Shown: positions 35,401 to 45,635 of the stretch, one piece after another | How the letters are laid out: each line of letters begins with the position of its first letter | Position numbering within the stretch: position 1 is the first letter of the stretch | Source of the DNA: Ostrinia nubilalis | Taxonomy: Eukaryota > Arthropoda > Insecta > Lepidoptera > Crambidae | DNA: 64,000 bases | NCBI RefSeq assembly: GCF_963855985.1 | Contig: NC_087109.1 | Span: 3,988,001-4,052,000, forward strand | Direction of reading: 5' to 3' | Notes under the pieces: generated by a model | The model's database searches: none | What the model was told of the DNA's origin: nothing | What the model saw: only the letters and a program-made list of their open reading frames with translations | Made by a program: the position numbers and the translations under genes

Positions 35401-38400
35401 TTGATTTCAGGCACCGGACGTCGATTGCTGAAGATAGCCCTCCCCTAATGATTTCTAGATTAGCCGGTTGGTAGTGGCCTGCATCCAGCACTGTCCTTCT
35501 ACCTTTATGAGGTCGTCTGAAAATCATAGTAATATAATAAATGCGAAAGTTTGGATGTCTGGATGTTTGTTACTCTTTCACGCAAAAACTGCAGAACGGA
35601 TTATGATAAAACTTTACAGTATTATTGTTTATAACCGAGAATAACATATAGGCTATATTTATGACGATATGTGACAAACGAAATTTCACGCGGGTGAAGC
35701 CGCGGGCAAAAGCTAGTATCAGATATTTTTAGTATAGTTACCACATTTTTCCAAAACCTGTCGTGCCAGTGTAAGCATTAAAAAGTTATCACTCAGGACC
35801 ACAGATAAAGATTTTGTAGACGAGCAACATTATTATTACAGTGTGGCAATGAATTCAAAAAATATAATGTTGCTCATTTACAAAAAAGAAATGTTGCCTG
35901 TTATTTAAATATTTCGAAGTTAGTAACTTCTAAAATTGTCAAATAATATTACTTATTTTAACTCGTATAATAAAACAAGAAAGAGAAAAAGTTGCATTCA
36001 TATTTTTTTTCACAGCTCCATTATTCGACGCCTACCAAGAAAACCTGCAGGAAAAGGACAGCCTGATAATAGACTACGAGAAACAATTCGAGGCCATAAA
36101 CAAAAAGTCCAAACAGATCGTAGAAGAAAACAAGACTTTGGCGGAAAAAGTGGGGGTATTGGAAGAAGAGTTGGCGCAAGCGAGACAGGGATACAAGAAG
36201 ATGGCGGTGGAGAGAGAGACGGCTGATATTGAGAAAGCTACGCTGGTGGAAAGGGCGGTGAAAGCTGAGAATAAGTTGAAAGAGGTGTATGAAATGTATG
36301 AAGATAAGAGTGAGTGTTATGAGTAATTATATCTATAACTATTTAATATTGTAATATAATTTTTGCTGTCATTTAAAGCTGTGTTTAATCCTACTAATAT
36401 TATAAATGCGTAAGTTTGGATGTCTGGATGGATGTATGTTTGTTACTCTTTCACGCAGAAACTACTGAATGGATTTTGATAAAACTTGACATTATTATTG
36501 TGTATAACCCAGAATAACATAATAGGCTATAATTTATGACGATCTGTGATAGGCTAAATTTCACGCGGGTGAAGCTGCGGGCAAAAGCTACTAGTATTGT
36601 AATTGTAATATATTTTTTGCTCTCATTTAAAGCTGTGTTTAATATAATCAGTTAATAACAGATTTAGAGCATACAGAGTCAGTCTGTATGCTCTATATCT
36701 GTTAGGTATAGAAGCGGCACGGAAGGGTTGACATAAATGTAGGAATTGAAATGCAATTCTAATTCCCACGTATTTATTTGGCCAAGATAGAAAATAATAA
36801 AACAGTAATTTATAACACTCGTCGACCGTCCACACGTCGTCGTACGTCACACTCACACACTCTTCCTTCTCTTTCACACATGTTTACGTTCCGTTTCTCA
36901 CTCACATCCTACATAAATGATAAATGACGTGATAAATATACAAGTCTGAAGGACATCTGAAGTCTCGCTGACGTTTGACGTCACAAGAACACCCTCCCGT
37001 GCCGCTTCCATACCTCAGGCACTCAGTTAACCGCTATACCTATTATAATGGTGTGTTAATGTTATCTAAAGCCCGGTCTCTGAGCACGTAGAATTTTGTC
37101 CAATGACCCTAAGCTACCCATCCTTATCGCTCGCGCGTAATTATGTTGCTGTCGCGCTCGCACACACACTGCGGCCGCCCGTCGCACAGTCGCGACAGCA
37201 ATATAAATTACGCGCGAGCGATAAGGATGGGTAGCTTGGGGTCATTGGACAAAATTCTACATGCTCAGAGACCAGACTATACCTAATTTTTTCCAGTGTC
37301 AGCAATGATGCGCGACTACGAGACAGTCCATCGCGAGTATTTCACAGTTCGGAGCACGTTAGAAGCGACAGAAGGGAAGTTGCAGCAACTTGATGTATTA
37401 AGGGCGAGGACTGTACCCGCTGACTTGCATGAGAGAAGATTGGACCACTGCAAACGGTAAGTTATTTGGCCTATTGGCCTATAAATTAGGCAGAATTAGA
37501 CCACTTCACAGTTCGAAACACGTTAGAAGCCACAGAAGCGAAGCTGCAGCAACTAGATGTACTGAGGGCAAGGACTGTACCCGCTGACTTACATGACAGA
37601 AAATGGGACCACGGCAAACGGTAAGTTGAAACCATTTAGACTTAGCAAATAGAAAAGACAGTCCACCGCGAGTATTTCACAGTTCGGAACACGTTAGAAG
37701 CGACAGAAGGGAAGCTACAGCAACTAGACGTACTGATGGCAAGGACTGTACCCGCTGACTTGCATGAGAGAAGATTGGACCACTGCAAACGGTAAGCTTA
37801 TTGGGTTTTAGACCTAACAATTGTAAAAGGTAAATAACTGAGAGTAACTTCACAGTTAGGAACACCTTAGAAGCGACAGAAGGGAAGTTGCTGCAAGCAG
37901 ATGTATTGAGGGCAAAAGCCGTACCCTCTGACTTGCATGAGAGAAGATTGGACCACTGCAAAAGGTAGTTCTACTGTCTTATAGAACCGATAGATCAGAA
38001 AATAATACCGCGAGTGCTAACTTCGCAGTTCGAAGTACGTTAGAAGTGGCAGAAGAAAAGTTGCAGCAACTTCACTACTGTAAAAAGTGCGTTATTTCCT
38101 TTGATACTTAGCAAATAAAAAAGATAAACCACGTAGACCACCGCGAGAAAAAGGTAAGTTATTTAGCCCATTAGACGTATCAAATATAAAATATAGATCA
38201 AATTCAAATATTTTAATCAGTACATAGGCCCTTTCCAGGGCACTTATACACGTCCCAAATATACATAGTTTGCTCTACCACCACTTAGGGACAACGTATG
38301 GACTGGTGCTGAGAAGAAGTGGCGGAAGAAACTCAGTCACCTTTGTCACTGGAAGTACCACTGTTTAGGACACGTTAGAAGCGACAGAAGTGAAGCTGCA

Positions 38401-41400
38401 GCAAGTAGATATTTTGAAATAGAATCTATCACGTATTTTATACTTCTAAAGCCCCACAAGGGAGTAGAGTTTTCTAGAAGTGAAGAGTACATTATGTAGT
38501 TGAATCATTTATCTAAAGCAATTATTTAAATGAATCTACTTATAGGTTAACATACATTAAGAGCATCAAAACAAATGCAATGTAACCTTCAATGTTGCTT
38601 TTACTTAACTACCTTTTCAGTTAAATTACAATAATTAAACAATTTATTCATTATTTACTTACATTTTATGTGAAATTAGTATGTAAAATAAGAAAGTGAA
38701 AATAATTGGATGTAACTTTCCGTTAATTGTGTTAACAGCGGAAATAACCTTATGGTGTTGTTTATTGACATGAATTTGTGTCAAGCGTGAAACGCATTGA
38801 TTCCGGGGTTCGATTCTCGACAGGGATAGTTGGTTGTGGTAAACACAGTCATAGTCATAAGTCTTAAATTCTATTGCGTCGCTTTATGAGGCCATAGTAG
38901 AGCCTGAATTCAAGCCGGCTGTGTGCCAAAGACTTTATAAGACAGCAGCACTGTATATTGGTTTTATTGCCTTGCCTCATGGTCGAAAAGCAATGAAAAA
39001 TTGTCCCTAAAAAGTTAAAAAGCGATTACTTCGATTACTTTTTCTTGATCGAAAGTGTGACTGGGAGTGAATGCCATATAGTATTAAGTTCGTCTTTTGT
39101 ACCCTATCACCCTATGTTATGTGCAATAAAGTTTAAAATAATTAAATTCCAGATTGCTAGAAGAACTCAAGCACCAATACTCGATGGAAGCTGAACGCAA
39201 GACCGAACAAGTTACAAAACTACAAGAACAGTTGAAGATAACTGATGAGAAGTACAATAAAATCTGCCAAGAACACGAGGCTGTGAAGGAGGAACTCAAA
39301 ACTGCACTAAAAAATGTTAAGTAAGAGTTTTTGTTTTAATTCGTTTAATAAATTAATATTTTAGTCTATGGTAGTCCACTGCGGGATGTAAGATTAACTT
39401 CCGTATTCACAAACGATGCTTGCTTAAGTGGAGCAGCAACGCTATGCGGAGTTGAACGCACAACGTTGAAAAGAGCTCTGTGATTTCTCGTCTGTGCCAA
39501 TCCGCCACTCAAGTATTGTCTATGAATAGGTTTTTGGGACCCTGTGCGTCCACGCGTGACTGTGAGACGTCATAGTAATGTTGGTAAATACGGGTGTATA
39601 AGTCAGTCTTAAAAGTTATTTATTTTCAGTAAATATGCTTTTAAAAAGCTCTTGCTTGACTTATACAAGGTGTCCCAGAATGGGGAAATCAAACTGCTAT
39701 GGGAGTTAGCTTGACCTCTGACCTGACCCCTGAAAATTTTCTGGGAGATCCTGTATAGAGGTTCTCAAGATTTGACTTGGCTAGTTTTACACATGATACA
39801 GTAGCTTCTTTTACATGATCGAACCTAAAGTCCCGAGTTGAAAGAGACTTTTTCATTCCTGATGCCTTTGGATTTATTGCATCTTTATTACTCTTTCTTA
39901 ATTTATTGCATCTTTATACTTCTGCTTAGCCGCATTAATACTACCTGAAAATCGTGATTCCTTCCTCCACTGGACAGGCAATACCTAGTGTGGAAGTCTG
40001 TCTTTTGTTTTGTACTAGTTGATCTGGCAATAAATAATATGTTCATTTTCATTTCATTTTCTCACTCTACTACCTATTACAGAAGGATTGTGTCGAGAAA
40101 GTTCGACTCGTCAATTTCAAAATATCTCACCATCTTATCTAAAACCATAGCAATTTCCAAATTGCGCTTTTCAGACAAGTTTCCTTAGGTCCATTTTCAA
40201 TTACCTTGCCAGACTGTACCGCAAAGCAGCCGTGATATTCCGGCAGCGCGTCAAGATGGCGGCCGCGCGCGCGACCAAAGTGCGCAGGAGTGCACGCAAC
40301 GCGCGCAGCGCTAACGAACCGCTGCGTCAAGCGTTGGAAGCGCTGGAAAAGATTAAAAGGGAGATCAAGGTGAGAATAACAATATACCTTAAGGTAGCCT
40401 TTCGAACTAAGCGTCACAGACGCAGCGTCTTTAGCTTTGGTCTTGTGCCACCATCGCCGCGTCACTAACTAGCTTCGAAAGGCTACCTTTAAGACCAAAG
40501 CTAAAGACGCTGCGACTGTGACGCTTAGTTCGAAAGGCTACCTGTAGCTACACTACTTCGACGAAGTACTGAAGTTGCCCGAGTAGTGTAGTTAGACACT
40601 TCCGTGGACATACTTTGGAAGCCTTGGCCGCTTTGATTCGGGCGTAAAATCAACAACTTTCAGAAATCGGGTGATGATAGGCGAGGTTGCTCGAAGCGAA
40701 GCAAAGTGCGTGTCTACACTATCCTACTGCGAACAATATAGTATCCTACGCGACTAGTGTAGCTTTGGTACTGTACCTTCTTAGCACCTTCAATCTAGTA
40801 AGTGGTTGACACTAGCGCGTCAAGATGGCGGCCGCGCGCGCGACCAAAGTGCGCAGGAGTGCCCGCAACGCGCGCAGCGCTAACGAACCGCTGCGTCAAG
40901 CGTTGGAAGCGCTGGAGAGGATTAAAAGGGAGATCAAGGTGAGAATAACAATATACCTTAAGGTAGCCTTTCGAACTAAACGTCACAGACGCAGCGTCTT
41001 TAGTTTTGGTCTTGTGCCACCATCGCCGCGTCACTAACTCGCTTCGAAAGGCTACCTTTAAGACCAAAGCTAAAGACGCTGCTTGGGGGAGGCCTTTGTC
41101 CAGCAGTGCACGTCTTTGGGCTGAAACGAACGAAAGACTCCCTGTAGCTACACTACTTCGACGAAGTACTGAAGTTGCCCGAGTAGTGTAGTTAGACACT
41201 TCCGTGGACATACTTTGGAACCCTAGGGCGCTTTGATTCGGGCGTAAAATCGACAAATTACAGAAATCGGGCGATGATAGGCGAGGTTGCTCGAAGCGAA
41301 GCAAAGTGCGTGTCTACACTATCCTACTGCGAACAATTATAATATCCTACGCGACTAGTGTAGCTTTGGTACTGTACCTTCTTAGCACCTTCAATCTAGT

Positions 41401-44400
41401 AAGTGGTTGACACTAGCGCGTCAAGATGGCGGCTGCTCATGCGACCAAAGTGCGCAGGAGTGCCCGCAACGCGCGCAGCGCTAACGAACGCTGGATCTAG
41501 TCATATTGGCACCAACGTTGGGTCTACGTCACATTGTCTCTAACGAGACAAGACTGGAATAATAGCCAGCGTGTGAACGCCTCACAAAATAGCCGATTAA
41601 GATTGGTGGCGCCGGTGGTATACCTTCGTTGACACCACCAATCTAGTGGGTAGTTGACACTAGCGCGTTAAAATGGCGACCGCGCGCGCGACCAAAGTGC
41701 GCAGGAGTGCACGCAACGCGCGCAGCGCTAACGAACCGCTGCGTCAAGCGTTGGAAGCGCTGGAGAGGATTAAAAGGGAAATTAAGGTGAGAATAAAGAT
41801 AATTATAGTACCTCTCTTTACTGTCTGTTGTCGGATTTAATGATCAACCACAAAGAGGATGCTTCCTTCCGAGCGGGTGCTGTGCTCGTGGACCAAGGTC
41901 CAGTGGTAAAACGCTATCTGTTAGGTGATGACTGTAGTGGCGTGTCGATAGATGTCGCCACACAGTCACAGTTCTCGAGTGGCCACCACCGACCGGAAGA
42001 CAAAACATGGGCAGGCCTCGCACTAGGTGGACCGATGATGCGGGCAGTGTAAGACCGGTCGTTGCGGACCTTGGAGGAGGCCTTTGTCCAGCAGTGGACG
42101 TCATTTGTAACCAAAGTAACCGACATAGCTCGCAGAATTGCTAAAATCAAGTGGCAGTGGGCGGGGCACATAGCTCGTAGAGACGATGGCCGTTGGGGCA
42201 GGAAAGTTCTCGAGTGGCGACCACGGGCTGGAAGACGTAGCGTGGGCAGGCCTCCTACTAGGTGGACCGACGATCTGGTAAAGGTCGCGGGAAGAGCCTG
42301 GATGCGGGCAGCGCAGGACCGTTCATTGTGGAATACCTTGGGGGAGGCCTTTGTCCAGCAGTGGACGTCATTTGGCTGAAACTGGACGTCATTTGGCAGA
42401 AACGAACGAACGAATTAACATATTCGGCGGGTTGTCAGTGTCAATTTTTTTTATTGCGACAAAAATCTTATTAAACTTTGGGTATTATTATGCCCGTTTT
42501 CACCATCAATCCCTAATTTTTAAGTGACCCCTATGAAAACAAAATTCCTCTTTGTGTTACCATAGGGGTCACTTAAAAATTAAGGATTGATGGTGAAAAC
42601 GGGCGTTAATCAACCTTTCGTCTCACTCAGAATTACTTAATAAGTATTATATTTTTTCTACCCCTAGGTAGTGAAATCACGCGCATACACATCGCTAGAG
42701 GAGCTAGAGCGTCGAATAGTCGAACAGGAGAGGCGCGCGGCCGACGCACAAGCGGAGTACAGGAGAGAGCTCGAGAGGGCTTCGCTTGCTTTGGAGCATA
42801 AGGAGGGAATCATCAGGAGCTTGATCGATAAAGTTGCTGATGTGGAAGAAGTCAGGTGAGGACTATTCTTCTAAACATATGAGTATATTCGTAGTAGGAG
42901 AGTTTTAACCAAAGGGGAATACAGGAGAGAATAAGAGAGGGCTTCGCTTGCTTTGGAGCATAAAGAGGAAATCATCAGGAGCTTGATTGATAAGGTCGCG
43001 GATGTGGAAGAAGTTAGGTAAGAATTTTAGGAATGTTAATAGAATTATGACGCTTTAGCCAAAGGGGAATACAGGAGAGAATAAGAGAGAATTTAGCTTG
43101 CTTTAGAACATAAGGAGGGAATCATCAGGAGCTTGATCGATAAGGTCGCGGATGTGGAAGAAGTTAGGTGGGGACTATTCTTCTAAACATATGGGTGGAG
43201 AGTTTTAACCAAAGGGGAATACAGGAGAGAATATAAGAGAGCTTCGCTTGCTTTAGAATATAAGGAGGGAATCATCAGGAGCTTGATCGATAAAGTCGCG
43301 GATGTGGAAGAAGTTAGGTGAGGACTATTCTTCTAAACATATGGGTGGAGAGTTTTAACCAAAGGGGAATACAGGAGAGAATATAAGAGAGCTTCGCTTG
43401 CTTTAGAACATAAGGAGGGAATCATCAGGAGCTTGATCGATAAGGTCGCGGATGTGGAAGAAGTCAGGTGAGATTTTAGTATTGTTTAGAAGAAACTAAA
43501 GAAAAATTGATGCGTTGCTTTAACCGAAGGGGAAAATAGGAGAGAACTGGAGAGGGCTTCGCTTGCTTTGGAGCATAAAGAGGGAATCATCAGGAGCTTG
43601 ATCGATAAAGTGGCTGACGTGGAAGAAGTCAGGTAAGAATTGATTTTTTAAACGTATAAGTAGGATAGCGACGCTTTGACCGAAGGGGAATACAAGAGAG
43701 CTAGAGAGGGCTTCGCTTGTCTTGGAGCATAAGGAGGGAATCATCAGGAGCTTGATCGATAAAGTGGCTGACGTGGAAGAAGTCAGGTGAGGACTATTCT
43801 TCTAAACATATGGGTGGAGAGTTTTAACCAAAGGGGAATACAGGAGAGAATAAGAGAGAGCTTCGCATGCTTTAGAGCATAAAGAGGAAATCATCAGGAG
43901 CTTGATCGATAAAGTGGCTGACGTGGAAGAAGTTAGGTAAGAATTTTAGGAATGTTAATAGAATTATGACGCTTTAGCCGAAGGGGAATACAGGAGAGAA
44001 TAAGAGAGAATTTAGCTTGCTTTAGAACATAAGGAGGGAATCATCAGGAGCTTGATCGATAAAGTGGCTGACGTGGAAGAAGTCAGGTAAGAATGTTAGG
44101 TATAGTAATAGAATTATGATGCTTTAGCCGAAGGGGATTACAGGAGAAGATAAGAGAGAGCTTCGCTTGCTTTGGAGCATAAAGAGGGAATCATCAGAAG
44201 CTTGATCTATAAAGTTGCTGACGTGAAAGAAGTCAGGTAAAATTCTTTGTCTAAACATATTAGTATAGTAGGAGAATTACAATGCTTTAGCCAAGGGGAA
44301 TACAGGAGAAGATAAGAGAGAGCTTCGCTTGCTTTAGAGCATAAAGAAGGAATCATCAGGAGCTTGATCGATAAGGTCGCGGATGTGGAAGAAGTCAGGT

Positions 44401-45352
44401 GAGGACTATTCTTCTAAACATATGGGTATATTCGTATTAGGAGATATTTAACCAAAGGGGAATACAAGAGAGCTAGAGAGAGCTTCGCTTGCTTTGGAGC
44501 ATAAGGAGGGAATCATCAGGAGCTTGATCGATAAAGTGGCTGACGTGGAAGAAGTCAGGTAAGAATTAATTTTTTAAACGTATAAGTAGGATAGCGACGC
44601 TTCGACCGAAGGGGAATACAAGAGAGCTGGGAGGGGTATTGTTAGGAGCTTGATCGATAAGGTCGCGGATGTGGAAGAAGTTAGGTAAGAATTTTAGGAA
44701 TATTAATAGAAATATGACGCTTTAGCCGAAGGGGAATACAGGAGAGAATAAGAGAGGGCTTCGCTTGCTTTGGAGCATAAGGAGGTAATCATCAGGAGTG
44801 TCGCGGATGTGGAAGAAGTCAGGTAAAAATTGATCTTCTAAATATTAAGTCTATGTAATAAATGATGTTAAGTATAGGTAGGGTTTGAGAAATGCAGTGC
44901 TTTCACTAAAGGAGAAAATAGGAGAGAACTGGAGAGGACTTCGTTTGCTGTAGAGCATAATGAGGGAATCATCAGAAGCTTGATGAAAAAAGTCGTTGGT
45001 ATGGAAGAAGTCAGGTGTAGAAGAAAAAAAAATTGACGCGCTGGAGGGGAATATAGGAGAGAACTAGATAGGACTTTGCTTGCTTTTAGAGCACAAAGAT
45101 ATTATGGAAAAGAAGTTAGGAATATTGGTCAATTTGTAAGATTTTATAAGTTCCAATTACAACTATGTTAATAACACTGTATGTTTTTGTTGCAGACTCA
45201 GTCAAATCAACACTCAAAGGCTGCAAGGCATAGTGACCGACTCGGAGAAGTCCGCCTCTCCTAAAGAGAGGAGAGAAAGACCGCCAGTCAAACTCGTCCC
45301 GGGACCCGGCGGCTACTTCCAGGAGAGAGACGGCAAGAAAAGGAACAAGTAG
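23485..45352 (+). CDS. Cep89: Centrosomal protein CEP89 (CCDC123) orthologue, 13 coding exons
   Basis: Exons: 23485-23520, 23625-23871, 24287-24462, 24911-25148, 31220-31361, 33069-33213, 35011-35109, 36016-36309, 37297-37456, 39153-39320, 40213-40369, 42668-42855, 45196-45352 (TAG). All have GT-AG borders and compatible phases. They total 2207 nt, one short of 736 codons (about 735 residues; human CEP89 has 783). Identification rests on [12 protein letters not shown] (exons 5-6), the exon 8 start [26 protein letters not shown] coiled coil and the exon 12 block [20 protein letters not shown], each aligning with remembered human CEP89 in order. Most of the protein is predicted coiled coil; the N-terminus is acidic and disordered. 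Known role: distal appendages of the mother centriole and ciliogenesis, with a reported mitochondrial role. Oddities: exon 6 is one base short, breaking the frame after about codon 297, and four exons are followed by arrays of partial copies of themselves. Confidence 0.85.
25495..26922. mobile_element. Hairpin MITE split by a later insertion
   Basis: Arms 'gacttcgacattctttataa' ... 'gcgatc' at the left and their complement at 26893-26922 form a hairpin once 25742-26892 is ignored. 25520-25600 also pairs with 25655-25741 (words 'ttccaaaatgga' and 'cttgacagaa'). Confidence 0.7.
25742..26892. mobile_element. ATAA-flanked element with GGGTCATTCCAT termini (relative of 3186-4583)
   Basis: Termini 'gggtcattccataaa' and complement of 'gggtcattccacaaa', with ATAA on both sides. 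The interior has its own iterated word: 'tagggactgacga' near 26096 and 26255, and variants 'gagggaatgacg' near 26444 and 'tagggaatgacg' near 26642. No coding frame. Confidence 0.75.
27945..28310 (+). mobile_element. Decayed repeat with an RTE-like 3' end
   Basis: 28185-28300 shows the RTE tail words in worn form ('gatggactgactg', 'aggcctttgttcagcagtgg', 'acgtcc') and ends in GATGATGATGACGATG-like repeats. 27950-28010 ('ctacacaggagatgcagc', 'gtgggaatagtccc') belongs to a repeat also at 52390, 56630 and 57360. Confidence 0.6.
29481..30640. other. Cep89 intron 4, no exon seen; one retroelement-tail patch
   Basis: 30441-30515 is the plus-strand copy of the 'agtgctgagaagaaacgccg' repeat also at 9902-9967 (inverted) and 38275-38360. 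Nothing else is supported. Confidence 0.55.
30641..31182 (+). mobile_element. Jockey-like non-LTR retrotransposon, 5'-truncated 3' end
   Basis: Across frames the text is that of the end of a jockey-type reverse transcriptase [50 protein letters not shown] and [20 protein letters not shown]. Frame shifts make it a pseudogene. It ends with 'cttaccatcaggtgatccgt' and a poly(A) run at 31170-31180, the usual lepidopteran tail. It ends 38 bp before Cep89 exon 5. Confidence 0.8.
31362..32820 (+). repeat. Tandem array of partial copies of Cep89 exon 5
   Basis: Downstream of exon 5 (31220-31361) the 3' part of the exon plus its donor and about 50 bp of intron are repeated about a dozen times. Donor-like 'ctctacaggt' or 'cttgtacaggt' recurs near 31455, 31590, 31698, 31808, 31914, 32050, 32166, 32284, 32392, 32489, 32630 and 32735. 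Longer units keep the Gln-rich coding block ([11 protein letters not shown]), shorter ones start at 'atgcagctggcgcgcgag'. Intron words 'gaactctattg' and 'ataggaataag' recur in each. Copies lack an acceptor, so they are probably not used as exons. Confidence 0.9.
33209..33211 (+). other. Marker: downstream border of the frame-broken Cep89 exon 6
   Basis: Exon 6 reads in frame from exon 5 ([17 protein letters not shown]) up to about 33120 and then meets TGA at 33124-33126. From 33123 onward the next frame continues [16 protein letters not shown] to the donor at 33214 in the phase exon 7 needs. One missing base in the A-run near 33119-33122 explains both facts. Confidence 0.7.
33530..34104 (-). 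mobile_element. RTE-like non-LTR retrotransposon, 5'-truncated, little decayed
   Basis: The minus strand encodes the end of the reverse transcriptase [80 protein letters not shown] and the terminus [10 protein letters not shown], then a short tail with GAAA repeats. There is one frame shift near 33880 ('KAKGRW' side). It is close in sequence to the copy at 50990-51424, so the family has been active recently. Confidence 0.75.
34105..34245. mobile_element. MITE, 'gcccggtctctgagcacg' family (copy 1)
   Basis: Arms 'ctctgagcacgtagaatttt' ... and complement pair over about 45 bp. The centre contains 'gtcgcgacagcaatataatt'. The longer copy at 37069-37279 shares both arms. Confidence 0.8.
34525..34595 (+). 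mobile_element. RTE-like 3' tail fragment
   Basis: 'ttgggagaggcctttgtcca', then 'gcagtggacgtcatttggct' and 'acgaacg' repeat: only the last 70 bp of the family. Confidence 0.75.
35405..35526 (-). mobile_element. RTE-like 3' tail fragment, worn
   Basis: Minus-strand words of the family end: 'gacctcataaaggtag', 'ggatgcaggccactacc' and the complement of 'ggacgtcgattgctg'. It lies in intron 7 of Cep89. Confidence 0.65.
35527..35716 (+). mobile_element. Lep1/Helitron-like non-autonomous element (copy 1)
   Basis: Begins near 'taatataataaatgcgaaag' and ends 'gggtgaagccgcgggc' 'aaaagctagt'; the CTAG-type end and AT-rich start match the Lep1 Helitron-like family as I recall it. Copy 2 is at 36387-36597. 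Confidence 0.6.
36387..36597 (+). mobile_element. Lep1/Helitron-like non-autonomous element (copy 2)
   Basis: Starts 'tcctactaatattataaatg', contains 'tttgttactctttcacgcag' and 'gacgatctgtgatagg', ends 'gcgggcaaaagctactag'. It lies in Cep89 intron 8. Confidence 0.6.
37069..37279. mobile_element. MITE, 'gcccggtctctgagcacg' family (copy 2), abutting Cep89 exon 9
   Basis: Arms of about 70 bp starting 'gcccggtctctgagcacg' pair with the complement ending near 37279. A GC-rich centre ('cacactgcggccgcccg') separates them. The right end lies 17 bp before the exon 9 start (37297), leaving only the polypyrimidine tract and CAG between. Confidence 0.8.
37500..38420 (+). repeat. Array of partial copies of Cep89 exon 9
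   Basis: After exon 9 (37297-37456), 5'-truncated copies start near 37504, 37655, 37845, 38025 and 38365. The first three keep an open frame and a donor ('caaacggtaag' or 'caaaaggtag'), with coding words such as [14 protein letters not shown]. The last two are fragments. Identity to the exon is high in the first copies and drops with distance. None has a clear acceptor equal to that of exon 9. Confidence 0.9.
38275..38365 (+). repeat. Retroelement-tail patch ('tgctgagaagaagtggcgg')
   Basis: Third copy of the repeat seen at 9902-9967 and 30441-30515; about 90 bp, diverged. Confidence 0.55.
38421..39152 (+). other. Cep89 intron 9, no exon seen; SINE-like patch
   Basis: 38790-38830 carries a B-box-like 'gggttcgattctcg' as in tRNA-derived SINEs. 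The rest is AT-rich intron. Confidence 0.45.
40392..40543. mobile_element. Hairpin MITE beside Cep89 exon 11
   Basis: Arms 'aggtagcctttcgaactaag' and complement pair through 'cgtcttta gctttggtctt' for more than 60 bp. It starts 22 bp after the exon 11 donor and was copied with the exon: a second copy is at about 40971-41135. Confidence 0.8.
40798..41790 (+). repeat. Array of partial copies of Cep89 exon 11
   Basis: Copies of the coding block 'gcgtcaagatggcgg' ... begin near 40818, 41417 (cut off after about 80 bp) and 41667. Copies one and three retain the open frame ([20 protein letters not shown]) and the donor AAG|gtgaga at 40937 and 41787. The first repeat unit is about 600 bp and includes the hairpin MITE and downstream intron, so this is a segmental tandem duplication. 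In it, 41083-41131 replaces the middle of the right hairpin arm with a 50-bp RTE tail. Confidence 0.9.
41083..41131 (+). mobile_element. RTE-like tail patch inside a duplicated hairpin
   Basis: 'ttgggggaggcctttgtcca' ... 'gggctgaaacgaacgaa' substitutes 27 bp present in the parental copy (40524-40550). Confidence 0.8.
41955..42400 (+). mobile_element. Two head-to-tail RTE-like 3' ends
   Basis: An older copy (about 41955-42107) is followed directly by a younger one (about 42108-42400). The second encodes [20 protein letters not shown] through VQQWTSFG in one frame and ends with repeats of the terminal 'ggacgtcatttgg' and 'aacgaacgaa'. Confidence 0.8.
42492..42604. mobile_element. Hairpin MITE 'gcccgttttcaccatcaatc'
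   Basis: Near-perfect inverted repeat of about 50 bp per arm around a short loop. It lies 63 bp upstream of exon 12. Confidence 0.85.
42856..45120 (+). repeat. Array of about 15 partial copies of Cep89 exon 12
   Basis: After exon 12 (42668-42855) the last 110-120 bp of the exon plus donor and about 50 bp of intron recur with a 110-195 bp spacing. Ends ('gaagtcaggt' or 'gaagttaggt') lie near 43018, 43170, 43320, 43470, 43634, 43788, 43938, 44090, 44240, 44400, 44560, 44687, 44823 and 45016, with a decayed last one near 45118. Many copies have TAA where the exon has CTC ('agagaataagagag'), some stay open ('gaatataagagag'), some are out of frame. None has an acceptor. Two intron variants alternate, showing multi-unit duplications. 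Confidence 0.9.
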
Positions 45353-45635
45353 GCTTCATTCCACAATATATCCTGAAGTAGTAACAGTTGAAGTAAAGAA
45401 TATGTAACGTTACATAAGTTATATGCAGAAAGTAATGGTAACGTTACATATGCGGAGGTAACGTTAAAAGTGATGGTAACGTTACTATCATGGCTTTATA
45501 GCGGTAAAAAGTAATGAATAGTTGATGATAGCTTTGATACTGCCCAAAATACTACAAGATATAAGTACACCAATAAGTAACGTTAAACATACATAAATGT
45601 ATCAGTTTGAGGGATCGCATGAATTTATATTAAAC
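45353..45635 (+). promoter_or_regulatory. Cep89 3' UTR region with repeated GTAACGTTAC palindromes
   Basis: GTAACGTTA occurs at about 45406, 45441, 45459, 45478 and 45575, three times as the full palindrome GTAACGTTAC. Its role is unknown. Confidence 0.6.

Noticed and set aside
42856..45120. CRISPR-like array because of regularly spaced repeats
   Set aside because: The unit is a copy of a coding exon with its splice donor in a eukaryotic gene; spacers are intron copies, not unique sequences.
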